A stretch of 64,000 nucleotides of DNA from assembly GCA_020635795.1 (NCBI GenBank), contig JACJZD010000003.1:124001-188000 (forward strand), given 5' to 3'. A program made the translations under genes and the position numbers. The stretch's first letter is position 1, and every line of letters starts with the position of its first letter. Under the pieces are notes generated by a model that saw only the letters and a list, made by a program, of their open reading frames with translations, was not told where the DNA came from and did no database searches. Shown here piece after piece: positions 36,283-43,381 of this stretch. The stretch is from Flavobacteriales bacterium (GTDB lineage Bacteria > Bacteroidota > Bacteroidia > Flavobacteriales_E > Vicingaceae).

Positions 36283-38492
36283 TTTTTTACGAATTTTTGC
36301 GTAATTATTTTGTTTGGTAATGAGAATTGAATTAGAAATATCCCGTTATTAAATGCTGATAAATCTATTTGCATTTGACTTGTTTTTTCAATCATTGATG
36401 CGTACTGTAATTTGCCTATCATATCAAAAATTTTACACTCAATTATATCCACTGAAATATCATCAGGGAGATTTATGAATAGTTTGTTTTCGACTGGGTT
36501 GGGATAAATTTCAAGTTGTTGGTGGGAAAATAGAGATGAATTAGTACCGAGAGGTAATGCATCAAGCGTAAAGAAACTTCCACCATAAGTTCCTACTATA
36601 AGTTTTCCATTTAGTTCTGCCATCACATTGTTGCTAAATAGTTGGGTACACGTTAAGCCATTGCTTATGTCTGTCCAAGATTGACCATCATCATTAGAAT
36701 ACCAAACTCCACCATGATTAGAATATGAAGCATCTCTATCATGCTCAGCTCCATTTAAGCCAACATACATTGTGTTGTTTAACCAATAAATATTTGTAAT
36801 TTCTGTTAACTGGTTCCACCCTCCTGTTATATTTTGAGTTCCTGATGAATTAACTTTATAAAGTTGCCCACTTTCTGTTCCAGCATAAATACTTCCATTA
36901 TGATATCTAACCGTTTTAATCGTGTCTCCACTTAAAGTCCAAGATGCCCAATTATCACCTCTGTCAGTACTTAAAAAGAGTCCATTAAATGAAGCAGCAG
37001 TATTAACACTTGCTACAATACTGTCAGAATTAGGTATGTATGCAATTTGCGATACTGCAACAGGAGCAACTTGAAAAAATGTATTTCCTCCATCTATGCT
37101 TTTTAATAAACGCTGATAATTTGGGGAAGCTATCTCATTAATTTCAGAAACTAATACCTCATTTGGATAAACAGGATTATATCCTATTTCAACAATTCTA
37201 GTGCTATCTATTAAATTGTTCCATGTATTACCACCATCAACACTTTTATATAAACCTCCTGTAAATGTTCCGCACAACAAAGTATCAGAACTTACAGGAT
37301 GAAATTTTACTTTTAATCCACTTTCTTTTGGACCTTTTCTTACCCAAGTATTTCCTCCATTAGTAGTTTCGATTAAGCACTCTTTATCAATACCTAATGA
37401 ATTTGAAGCAACTAAAGAAGCGAAGATATGATTGGGATTAGTTGGGTCAATAGCAATATCATTAATGTTGTTTGCTGCTGGAGATGTAGGAGGATTTATC
37501 CAACTATTTCCCGCATCTGTTGAAATGGACAAACTTGAATTACCCAATTGTCCCAACATAACAGTATCACCTTTAGCTCCTATACCCATATACAAAACAG
37601 TATCTTGCGTTAAAATGATATTGTTGATAGAGTTGGTGCTCACTAAAACATTTGTAGTATAATCGTATTCATATCTTAATAATAATGATGAGTAGATCAT
37701 TAAATTAGGTTGTGTATTCCCTATTGCAATATCAAAAGCTGCACCTCCAATATTATTAAAAGTTAATCCATTATCAGAACTCACATATAGCCCACTTGGG
37801 TTAGTTGACACAACAATAAAGCTATCTTTAATTTCAATTTGAGAAATAGTATCAATAGTTGAAATATCAGGGTGATTTTGCCAGGTACTCCCAAAATCAT
37901 CAGAAAAATGTAATCCTTGCCCTTGAGTTGCAGCAAGCAGTCTCTCTGTTTGTGTAATAACTATTGCTGGGCAGGTTAATCCTTGTTCACCTGACGGATT
38001 CCAATTTAGCCCTCCATCCGTACTTTTATAAATTCCATCTCCCGTTCTTCCATCATGTTCTAATCCTGTGCTTATAAATAAAGTGTCTTGATTTAAAATA
38101 GCAATTTTTGAAACCGTCCTTGCTCCAATAGTATTTAATCCATTTGAAGAAGTCGTCCAAGTTTCTCCTCCATCAATAGATTTTGCAACACCATATCTGT
38201 TATATAAATCGCATGCATATAAGAGATTAGTATCTGTTTTGTCAAATTCAATGTGCCAACCACTCATATTAGGCAATTCTTCAGTAACCAATCGCCAGGT
38301 TTGTCCTCCATCTTCACTAACCCAAATTCCAGCACTATCATCTCCACCAACAAAAATTTTATTCGAGTTTGTTGGGTGAAAGGCAAAATCACGTAAATAA
38401 CCACCAAAATTCGGACCTATATTGGTCCAAGTTTGGGCTTGAATGATTGTTGTTAAAAAAAAAGTAATAGATAGAGTAATTAACGTTTTCAT
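36279..38492 (-). CDS. large secreted BNR/YCF48-like repeat protein with type IX sorting domain
   Basis: 737 residues. Signal peptide about 1-19 (TIIQAQ), then repeated blades with the BNR/sortilin-type motif (S)xDGGxTW: SEDGGQTWR, SIDGGETWT, STDGGLNWN, SSDNGLTFN, TTNGGNTWV, SVDGGNTWN, SNDDGQSWT. The C-terminus (IYPNPVENKLFINLP..., FNNGIFLIQFSLPNKIITQKF) is a type IX sorting domain. Blades of this type occur in secreted glycosidases and sortilin-like proteins. No sialidase catalytic residues are evident, so I do not call it an enzyme. First gene of the two-gene unit, downstream of the palindrome at 38544-38571. Confidence 0.87.
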   Translation of the reverse strand: MKTLITLSITFFLTTIIQAQTWTNIGPNFGGYLRDFAFHPTNSNKIFVGGDDSAGIWVSEDGGQTWRLVTEELPNMSGWHIEFDKTDTNLLYACDLYNRYGVAKSIDGGETWTTSSNGLNTIGARTVSKIAILNQDTLFISTGLEHDGRTGDGIYKSTDGGLNWNPSGEQGLTCPAIVITQTERLLAATQGQGLHFSDDFGSTWQNHPDISTIDTISQIEIKDSFIVVSTNPSGLYVSSDNGLTFNNIGGAAFDIAIGNTQPNLMIYSSLLLRYEYDYTTNVLVSTNSINNIILTQDTVLYMGIGAKGDTVMLGQLGNSSLSISTDAGNSWINPPTSPAANNINDIAIDPTNPNHIFASLVASNSLGIDKECLIETTNGGNTWVRKGPKESGLKVKFHPVSSDTLLCGTFTGGLYKSVDGGNTWNNLIDSTRIVEIGYNPVYPNEVLVSEINEIASPNYQRLLKSIDGGNTFFQVAPVAVSQIAYIPNSDSIVASVNTAASFNGLFLSTDRGDNWASWTLSGDTIKTVRYHNGSIYAGTESGQLYKVNSSGTQNITGGWNQLTEITNIYWLNNTMYVGLNGAEHDRDASYSNHGGVWYSNDDGQSWTDISNGLTCTQLFSNNVMAELNGKLIVGTYGGSFFTLDALPLGTNSSLFSHQQLEIYPNPVENKLFINLPDDISVDIIECKIFDMIGKLQYASMIEKTSQMQIDLSAFNNGIFLIQFSLPNKIITQKFVKK

Positions 38493-38524
38493 ATTTATTG
38501 TTTTTTAATTTGTTTGTTTTTTGT

Positions 38525-38540
38525 CTGCATTGTGGCTAAC
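38525..38540. repeat. right inverted repeat of the 33-38 kb unit
   Basis: CTGCATTGTGGCTAAC pairs with 33451-33466. On the minus strand it reads GTTAGCCACAATGCAG and sits directly after the palindrome, 33 bp before the BNR-gene start at 38492. Confidence 0.8.
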
Positions 38541-38543
38541 ATC

Positions 38544-38571
38544 CGAATAAGTACACCGGTGTACTTATTCG
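38544..38571. repeat. 28-bp perfect palindrome, copy 1
   Basis: Arms CGAATAA and TTATTCG enclose the 14-bp self-complementary core GTACACCGGTGTAC. It is flanked by CTAACATC on the left and CACTATAT on the right. A sister at 58064-58091 has the same arms and flanks but a different core, also perfectly palindromic. Confidence 0.85.
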
Positions 38572-38646
38572 CACTATATCTTTTCAAATGTAATGAAAAA
38601 AGCAATCCGTTCAATTGTATTGATAATCACTATTATAGAGTTTTAT

Positions 38647-38691
38647 CCGTAGAATTATACGTTTAAATATACGTATAACTCCAATGTACGG
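38647..38691. repeat. nested hairpin between the palindrome and bshA
   Basis: CCGTA (38647-38651) pairs with TACGG (38687-38691), and TTATACGT (38655-38662) with ACGTATAA (38671-38678), giving a two-box stem with unpaired spacers. There is no T-run, so it is not a convincing terminator. It may be another member of the hairpin-rich accessory boundary. Confidence 0.45.
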
Positions 38692-38699
38692 CTAAGTTT

Positions 38700-39824
38700 T
38701 TACTTCATTAAACTTTGGTACAACTCTTCGTAGAGTGGCAATATTTTATGGATATCAAATTGTTTGGCTTGTTGGTAAGCAGCATTTTTAAATTGCTCCA
38801 AGGTATTGTTGTTGCTTAAAATAGTTAGTGCATTTTTAGCCATATCATCAACATCACCCACATTACTTAAATAACCCGAAACACCGTGTATGTTTACTTC
38901 GGGTATTCCACCAGTATTGGTGCTAATTACAGGTACACGTGCAGCCATGGCTTCTAAAGCTGCTAAACCAAAACTTTCCGATTCGGAGGGAAGAACAAAC
39001 AAATCTGAAACTGCTAGAATACGTTCGGTATCGCGTACTTTCCCTAAAAATTTAATGTAATGGCAAGCATCCAATTCTCTACACAATTCTTCCATTTTGT
39101 GTCGTTCTGGTCCGTCGCCCACCAACAATAATTTAGCTGGTACTTTTTTACGAACAATATCAAAAACCCGAATAACATCTTCCACACGTTTTACAGGTCG
39201 GAAGTTAGATACGTGTACCAGTATTTTTTCTCCGTTTGGCGCAAACGATTTTTTTAACTGTTCGATATCTCCAATTTTGTTGTATTCTTCAAAACAGATA
39301 AAGTTGGGTATCACTTTTATGTCGCGCGTTATTTTAAAATGCTTGTAGGTATCTTGTTTTAAACTTTCCGAAACAGCAGTTACAGCATTACTTTCGTTTA
39401 TGGCAAAGGTAATTACAGGTTCGAACGAGGCATCTTTACCAACTAAGGTAATATCGGTTCCGTGCAAGGTTGTAATAAATGGTATTTTAATTCCTTCGCT
39501 AGCTAAAATGTGTTGAGCCATGTATGCTGCCGATGCGTGAGGAATAGCATAATGCACGTGTAGAATATCTAATTTTTCGAATTTAACTACATCAACCAAT
39601 TTACTGGTTAATACCAATTCGTATGGTTGGTAATCGAACAACGGGTAATCAGAAACTTTTACCTCGTGGTAAAAAATGTTTTCCGAGAACAAGTCCAATC
39701 GAACAGGCTGTTGGTACGAGATAAAATGTACTTTATGCCCTTTGTAAGCCAACGCTTTTCCTAATTCTGTTGCAACAACACCACTACCACCAAAGGTTGG
39801 GTAACAAACTATTCCTATGTTCAT
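38700..39824 (-). CDS. bshA: N-acetyl-alpha-D-glucosaminyl L-malate synthase
   Basis: 374 residues, GT4 glycosyltransferase. It makes GlcNAc-malate from UDP-GlcNAc and L-malate, the first step to the thiol bacillithiol. The BshA-specific start MNIGIVCYPTFGGSGVVATE, LDILHVHYAIPHASAAYMAQ and TLHGTDITLVGKD are present, as is the donor-binding EX7E region SESESFGLAALEAMAAR. BshB and BshC are not in the window. It overlaps the upstream HEAT-like gene by 4 bp (ATGA). Confidence 0.92.
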   Translation of the reverse strand: MNIGIVCYPTFGGSGVVATELGKALAYKGHKVHFISYQQPVRLDLFSENIFYHEVKVSDYPLFDYQPYELVLTSKLVDVVKFEKLDILHVHYAIPHASAAYMAQHILASEGIKIPFITTLHGTDITLVGKDASFEPVITFAINESNAVTAVSESLKQDTYKHFKITRDIKVIPNFICFEEYNKIGDIEQLKKSFAPNGEKILVHVSNFRPVKRVEDVIRVFDIVRKKVPAKLLLVGDGPERHKMEELCRELDACHYIKFLGKVRDTERILAVSDLFVLPSESESFGLAALEAMAARVPVISTNTGGIPEVNIHGVSGYLSNVGDVDDMAKNALTILSNNNTLEQFKNAAYQQAKQFDIHKILPLYEELYQSLMK

Positions 39825-40333
39825 TTTAATCTTTTTAAAATTTTATTTCCTCTGTTTTTAAATCCAGCACTACCTTCGTCCATTTGGTTTTCTATCGATG
39901 CTTTAAATTCGGTTTTAATTTCAGGGTATTTTTTAATTAGTTTTTCAATGGCGTCCATACAAAATACTTTAACAGCAATTGCACTCAATGGATTGTTTAA
40001 ATATTCAAAAGCTTTTGTTAAAACAATTCCTTCCATTTCTTCAGGAATGTTAATGTATTGAAAACATCTGAACGTATTTCTTATGCATGCATCGTGAACA
40101 TGTTTTTGTTCAAATTTTGAAAACAGTTTATCCAAGTTTTTTTCTATAATGCTAGGCTTTTTTTCTGCAATGTATGAAATTGACCATGCAGCTCGTTGAC
40201 TTATTCTCACATCATCACTCAAAAACAACTCCATCAACTCATCTATCCTTTTTGGAGAAGCCACCACTTCATCAACAATACGATTGGTTGTCGATTTGCA
40301 GTGTTTTTCGTCAAGAAGTTGATAGAAATCCAT
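39821..40333 (-). CDS. HEAT-repeat-like protein
   Basis: 170 residues, all-helical with no signal peptide. Repeated helix pairs such as SPKRIDELMELFLSDDVRISQ - RAAWSISYIAEKKP and NPLSAIAVKVFCMDAIEKL resemble HEAT/ARM repeats, suggesting a protein-binding scaffold in the cytosol. Function unknown. It is translationally coupled to bshA. Confidence 0.72.
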   Translation of the reverse strand: MDFYQLLDEKHCKSTTNRIVDEVVASPKRIDELMELFLSDDVRISQRAAWSISYIAEKKPSIIEKNLDKLFSKFEQKHVHDACIRNTFRCFQYINIPEEMEGIVLTKAFEYLNNPLSAIAVKVFCMDAIEKLIKKYPEIKTEFKASIENQMDEGSAGFKNRGNKILKRLK

Positions 40334-40407
40334 ACAACAAAGTTAAGCCTAAACCGTTAAATAAATCAATGTAAATGCAATTCTTAACCATTTAACATAA
40401 AAATGTT

Positions 40408-40576
40408 TTAACCACATAGGCACATAGTCTGTTTTATTCAGGAACATAAAAACTAAAATGAGTAGCACAATAGTTTTATCCCGATAAATTGGGATGACTA
40501 TGTTACACTTTAAAAAGGAGTGTTGTAGAATAGTTGCGGTTAACTTTTGTAAGAGTCTATGTGTCTATATGGTTAA
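40408..40576. repeat. 169-bp palindrome-ended repeat (TTAACCACATAG family), copy 2
   Basis: Begins TTAACCACATAGGCACATAG and ends with CTATGTGTCTATATGGTTAA, an inverted pair. An inner hairpin has ATAGT - ATCCC - GGGAT - ACTAT boxes (40470-40501). Ends match copy 1 at 32261-32400, but the interiors differ. Confidence 0.8.
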
Positions 40577-40584
40577 TTTTTCCA

Positions 40585-40614
40585 TTGAACACTTATTATT
40601 TTATAGTAAATTTG
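40585..40614 (+). promoter_or_regulatory. Bacteroidota-type promoter
   Basis: TTG at 40585-40587 and TAAATTTG at 40607-40614, 19 bp apart, end 19 bp before the ATG of the small membrane protein. It probably drives that gene and the Rrf2 gene. Confidence 0.6.
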
Positions 40615-40632
40615 TTTTAAAATAAACTTGTT

Positions 40633-40923
40633 ATGCAAGCGCCAAAAATTCCATCTTTTTTTAAAACCAAAAAACCTAATCAGTTTCATTACGAACCACG
40701 TTATTACAACGAGCGTAAAGAAAAAATGCAGGAGCGTTACGACCGTATTTCGAGAGAGTTAAATACCAATAAAGGCGATAGAACTGATGCAGAAGTTTTT
40801 CGCTCTAATTTGCGTCACAGCTGGGAGTCGTCAAGAAATAGTGGAGCAGGTCATAAACTCAATTACCGAATAGTGCTGTATATTTTTGCTTTAACCGCCT
40901 TGGCATATTATTTTTTGAAATAG
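40633..40923 (+). CDS. small tail-anchored protein
   Basis: 96 residues. The first ~75 are polar and strongly charged (KMQERYDRISREL), and the C-terminal 18 (RIVLYIFALTALAYYFLK) form a single membrane helix, so it is probably tail-anchored in the inner membrane. A conserved Bacteroidota small protein of this layout is known without function. The Rrf2 gene starts 6 bp downstream, indicating one transcript. Confidence 0.72.
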   Translation: MQAPKIPSFFKTKKPNQFHYEPRYYNERKEKMQERYDRISRELNTNKGDRTDAEVFRSNLRHSWESSRNSGAGHKLNYRIVLYIFALTALAYYFLK

Positions 40924-40929
40924 ACAGGA

Positions 40930-41352
40930 ATGATTTCAAAAAAAACGAAATATGCAATAAATGCCTTGGTGTATTTAGCTAAACGAAAAAATGAGGGGCC
41001 AATTTTAATTAGCGAAATAGCCGAACAAGAAAAAATACCTCGTAAATTTTTGGAAGCCATTTTATTGGATTTGAAAAATGCGGGAATATTAGCTAGCAAA
41101 AAAGGCAAAGGTGGTGGTTACTATCTTTTAAAATCGACTAAAGAAGTTAATATGGCTGATGTAATGCGGTTGTTTGATGGACCCATTGCTTTACTTCCTT
41201 GCGTTACTCATAAATATTACGAACGTTGTGAAGAATGTAAAGATGAAGAATCGTGTGGAATTCGGCTCGCGTTTTTAGAAGTAAGAAATCAAACCGTTGA
41301 GCTATTAAAGAAAGCAACATTAGAACAAATTATTAAGAAAGAAAAAAAATAA
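40930..41352 (+). CDS. Rrf2-family transcriptional regulator
   Basis: 140 residues: winged helix (ISKKTKYAINALVYLAKRK, IPRKFLEAILLDLKNAGILASKKGKGGGYYL) then a dimer helix. Four cysteines at 91, 100, 103 and 109 (PCVTHKYYERCEECKDEESC) lie where Rrf2 proteins such as IscR carry cluster ligands, although the spacing differs, so iron-sulfur or redox sensing is possible. The palindrome AGTCTATT-N5-AATAGACT downstream at 41370-41390, overlapping the promoter of the permease gene, is a likely target. Regulation of sulfate or cysteine metabolism, as for CymR, is an inference. Confidence 0.88.
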   Translation: MISKKTKYAINALVYLAKRKNEGPILISEIAEQEKIPRKFLEAILLDLKNAGILASKKGKGGGYYLLKSTKEVNMADVMRLFDGPIALLPCVTHKYYERCEECKDEESCGIRLAFLEVRNQTVELLKKATLEQIIKKEKK

Positions 41353-41369
41353 TTTTTTTTCAATCTATT

Positions 41370-41390
41370 AGTCTATTAAATCAATAGACT
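41370..41390. promoter_or_regulatory. probable Rrf2-regulator operator
   Basis: AGTCTATT (41370-41377) and AATAGACT (41383-41390) form a perfect 8-bp inverted repeat with a 5-bp spacer, 3 bp upstream of the -7 element of the permease gene and 18 bp after the Rrf2 stop codon. Symmetry and position suit a repressor dimer site. Confidence 0.6.
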
Positions 41391-41393
41391 TTG

Positions 41394-41401
41394 TATATTT
41401 G
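41394..41401 (+). promoter_or_regulatory. -7 promoter element for the permease gene
   Basis: TATATTTG, 17 bp before the ATG, adjoining the inverted repeat at 41370-41390, which covers the expected -33 area. Confidence 0.55.
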
Positions 41402-41417
41402 TTTTTTTATTTGACAA

Positions 41418-43211
41418 ATGAGTATAGATGCAATCATAACTATTTTTGTTATTCTTGGAGCAGTAATTCTGTTTGCAACAGAAATAATATCAATCGATTT
41501 AGTAGCCTTATTGGTAATGGTTGCTTTAATTCTTACGGGAGTTATAACACCAGAGCAAGGCGTAGAAGGTTTTAGTAATAAAGCCACTATAACTGTTGCA
41601 TTTATGTTTGTACTCAGTGCTGCATTACTTAAAACTGGAGCACTACAATTTTTGGCGTTTCGTCTATCCAACATGTTTCGTAACAATTTTAATTTAGGTA
41701 TGTTGCTCATGATGGTATTGGTTGCTATTATCTCGGCATTTATCAATAATACTCCTGTTGTTGCTATTTTTATTCCGGTGGTAATTCAAATTGCACATTC
41801 ATCGGGGCAAAGTCCTGCAAAAATGCTGATTCCTTTATCGTTTGCAACCATATTTGGTGGTATGTGTACGCTAATAGGAACTTCTACCAATATATTGGTG
41901 AGTGGTATTGCTGAAAAGGCTGGTGTTGGTGCTTTTTCAATGTTTGATATGGCTCCAATGGGATTGATTTTGTTAGGGTTTGGTGTTATCTATATGGTTT
42001 TTATTGGAATAAAATTGTTGCCTAATCGTAAAGAAGAAAAGGACTTGTCGGCAAAATTTAGCATGAAAGAATATTTAACAGAAATAGAACTGCTAGAAAA
42101 TGCCAATTCAGTTGGAAAAACCATTATGGAATCGGCTTTGGTTAAAGAGTTGGACATGGATGTGATTGAGGTGAGGAGAGGAGAAGAGGTTTTTAATTTA
42201 CCTGGCGGTGACTTTGTATTGTTAGCTAACGATGTATTAAAAGTTAGGTGTAATGTAGAAAAGATAAAACAACTAAAAGATAGAGCAAAAATTATGGTTT
42301 CGTCGTCGGTTAAAATTGGAGACGATGATTTGAAAGGAAAAAATTCCACATTAGTGGAAATGATAATTACTTCTAATTCAGAATTTGAAGGTAAAACCTT
42401 ACGTGAAGTAGATTTTAGAAGAAGGTATCGTGCTGTTCCTTTAGCAGTTCGTCATCGTGAAGATGTAATGCACGAGGATTTGTATAAAGTAAAATTGAAA
42501 GCTGGTGATGTAATTTTAGCAGAAGTAAAAAACCATTACATCCAAGAGTTAAAAAAACACGAGGCCGACCAAGATAATCCTTTTGTGCTATTGTCGGAAC
42601 AGTCCATTATGGATTTTGATAAAAAGAAGTTTTATACCGTTATTGCCGTAATATTGAGTATAGTGGTGTTGGCTACTTTAAATGTTGTTGATATAATGGT
42701 TGGAGCGGTTTCAGGCGTTGTTTTACTTGTTTTACTCAAGTGTTTATCTATGAAAGAAGCCTACGAAGCCATTAACTGGAAAATCGTTTTTTTATTGGTT
42801 GGAGCGTTGAGTTTGGGTGTTGCCATGAAAAACACAGCGCTTGATCAACTTATTGCAACCAACATAGTTAGTTATTTAGGAGAGTGGGGCCCAATAGCCA
42901 TTGTTTCGGGTTTGTATTTTATTACCTCAATGCTTACCGAAATTATGTCGAACAATGCCACAGCCGCTTTGATGGCACCTATTGCAATTGCAACTTCTAC
43001 CACTTTAGGATTAAATCCGATGCCATTTTTAATGGCAGTAACTTTTGCAGCATCAGCAAGTTTTATGACTCCAATAGGTTATCAAACCAATACCATGGTG
43101 TACAGTGCTGGTGAATATAAGTTTATGGATTTTATAAAAGTAGGAACGGCTTTAAACATCTTATTTTGGATTGTTGCCACGATATTTATTCCAATCTTGT
43201 TTCCGTTTTAG
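41418..43211 (+). CDS. SLC13/anion permease with two TrkA-C (RCK_C) domains
   Basis: 597 residues with about ten membrane helices in two halves (about 1-190 and 400-597) and a cytosolic insert of about 200 residues carrying two TrkA-C-like domains (about 215-290 and 305-385, with VIEVRRGEEVFNLPGGDFVL and VPLAVRHREDVMHEDLYKV). SNNATAALMAPIA and FINNTPVVAIFIPV are the paired SLC13-type substrate motifs. Bacterial proteins of this layout transport sulfate or dicarboxylates with sodium. The upstream Rrf2 regulator and operator suggest sulfate, as an inference. The stop codon touches a G-rich palindromic repeat. Confidence 0.9.
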   Translation: MSIDAIITIFVILGAVILFATEIISIDLVALLVMVALILTGVITPEQGVEGFSNKATITVAFMFVLSAALLKTGALQFLAFRLSNMFRNNFNLGMLLMMVLVAIISAFINNTPVVAIFIPVVIQIAHSSGQSPAKMLIPLSFATIFGGMCTLIGTSTNILVSGIAEKAGVGAFSMFDMAPMGLILLGFGVIYMVFIGIKLLPNRKEEKDLSAKFSMKEYLTEIELLENANSVGKTIMESALVKELDMDVIEVRRGEEVFNLPGGDFVLLANDVLKVRCNVEKIKQLKDRAKIMVSSSVKIGDDDLKGKNSTLVEMIITSNSEFEGKTLREVDFRRRYRAVPLAVRHREDVMHEDLYKVKLKAGDVILAEVKNHYIQELKKHEADQDNPFVLLSEQSIMDFDKKKFYTVIAVILSIVVLATLNVVDIMVGAVSGVVLLVLLKCLSMKEAYEAINWKIVFLLVGALSLGVAMKNTALDQLIATNIVSYLGEWGPIAIVSGLYFITSMLTEIMSNNATAALMAPIAIATSTTLGLNPMPFLMAVTFAASASFMTPIGYQTNTMVYSAGEYKFMDFIKVGTALNILFWIVATIFIPILFPF

Positions 43212-43243
43212 CTTCCCAAATCCCTTCAAAGGAGGGGGGCTAC
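43212..43243. repeat. G/C-rich palindromic repeat, copy after the permease gene
   Basis: TTCCCAAATCCCTTCAAAGG followed by AGGGGGGCTAC. It starts 1 bp after the stop codon and shares TCCCAAATCC with the repeat inside tsaB. Confidence 0.7.
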
Positions 43244-43350
43244 TAATCCACTGAAAAACATAAAAACAAAACTTTCCTTAAGCAAAACTGTAGAGTGTTT
43301 AGTATTTATTGGTTTAGACTTATTGTTTTTTTTGTCGAGTACGGAGGTAT

Positions 43351-43379
43351 TCCCCTCCTTCGGAGGGGTTAGGGGAGGC
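43351..43379. repeat. G/C-rich palindromic repeat, perfect-hairpin copy
   Basis: CCCCTCC-ttc-GGAGGGG with the extension TTAGGGGAGGC. The hairpin could act as a transcription barrier between the convergent permease and barrel genes, though no T-run follows. Same family as 47566, 47663 and 47696. Confidence 0.75.
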
Positions 43380-43381
43380 AT

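Noticed and set aside
33487..38492. BNR/FG-GAP proteins as sialidase or integrin-type enzymes
   Set aside because: Repeat motifs are clear but no catalytic triad or arginine triad for sialidase is visible. Described as repeat proteins only.
38700..39824. BshA as a generic capsule glycosyltransferase
   Set aside because: The N-terminus and the LDILHVHYAIPHA segment match the bacillithiol enzyme specifically, and the gene is apart from the polysaccharide cluster.
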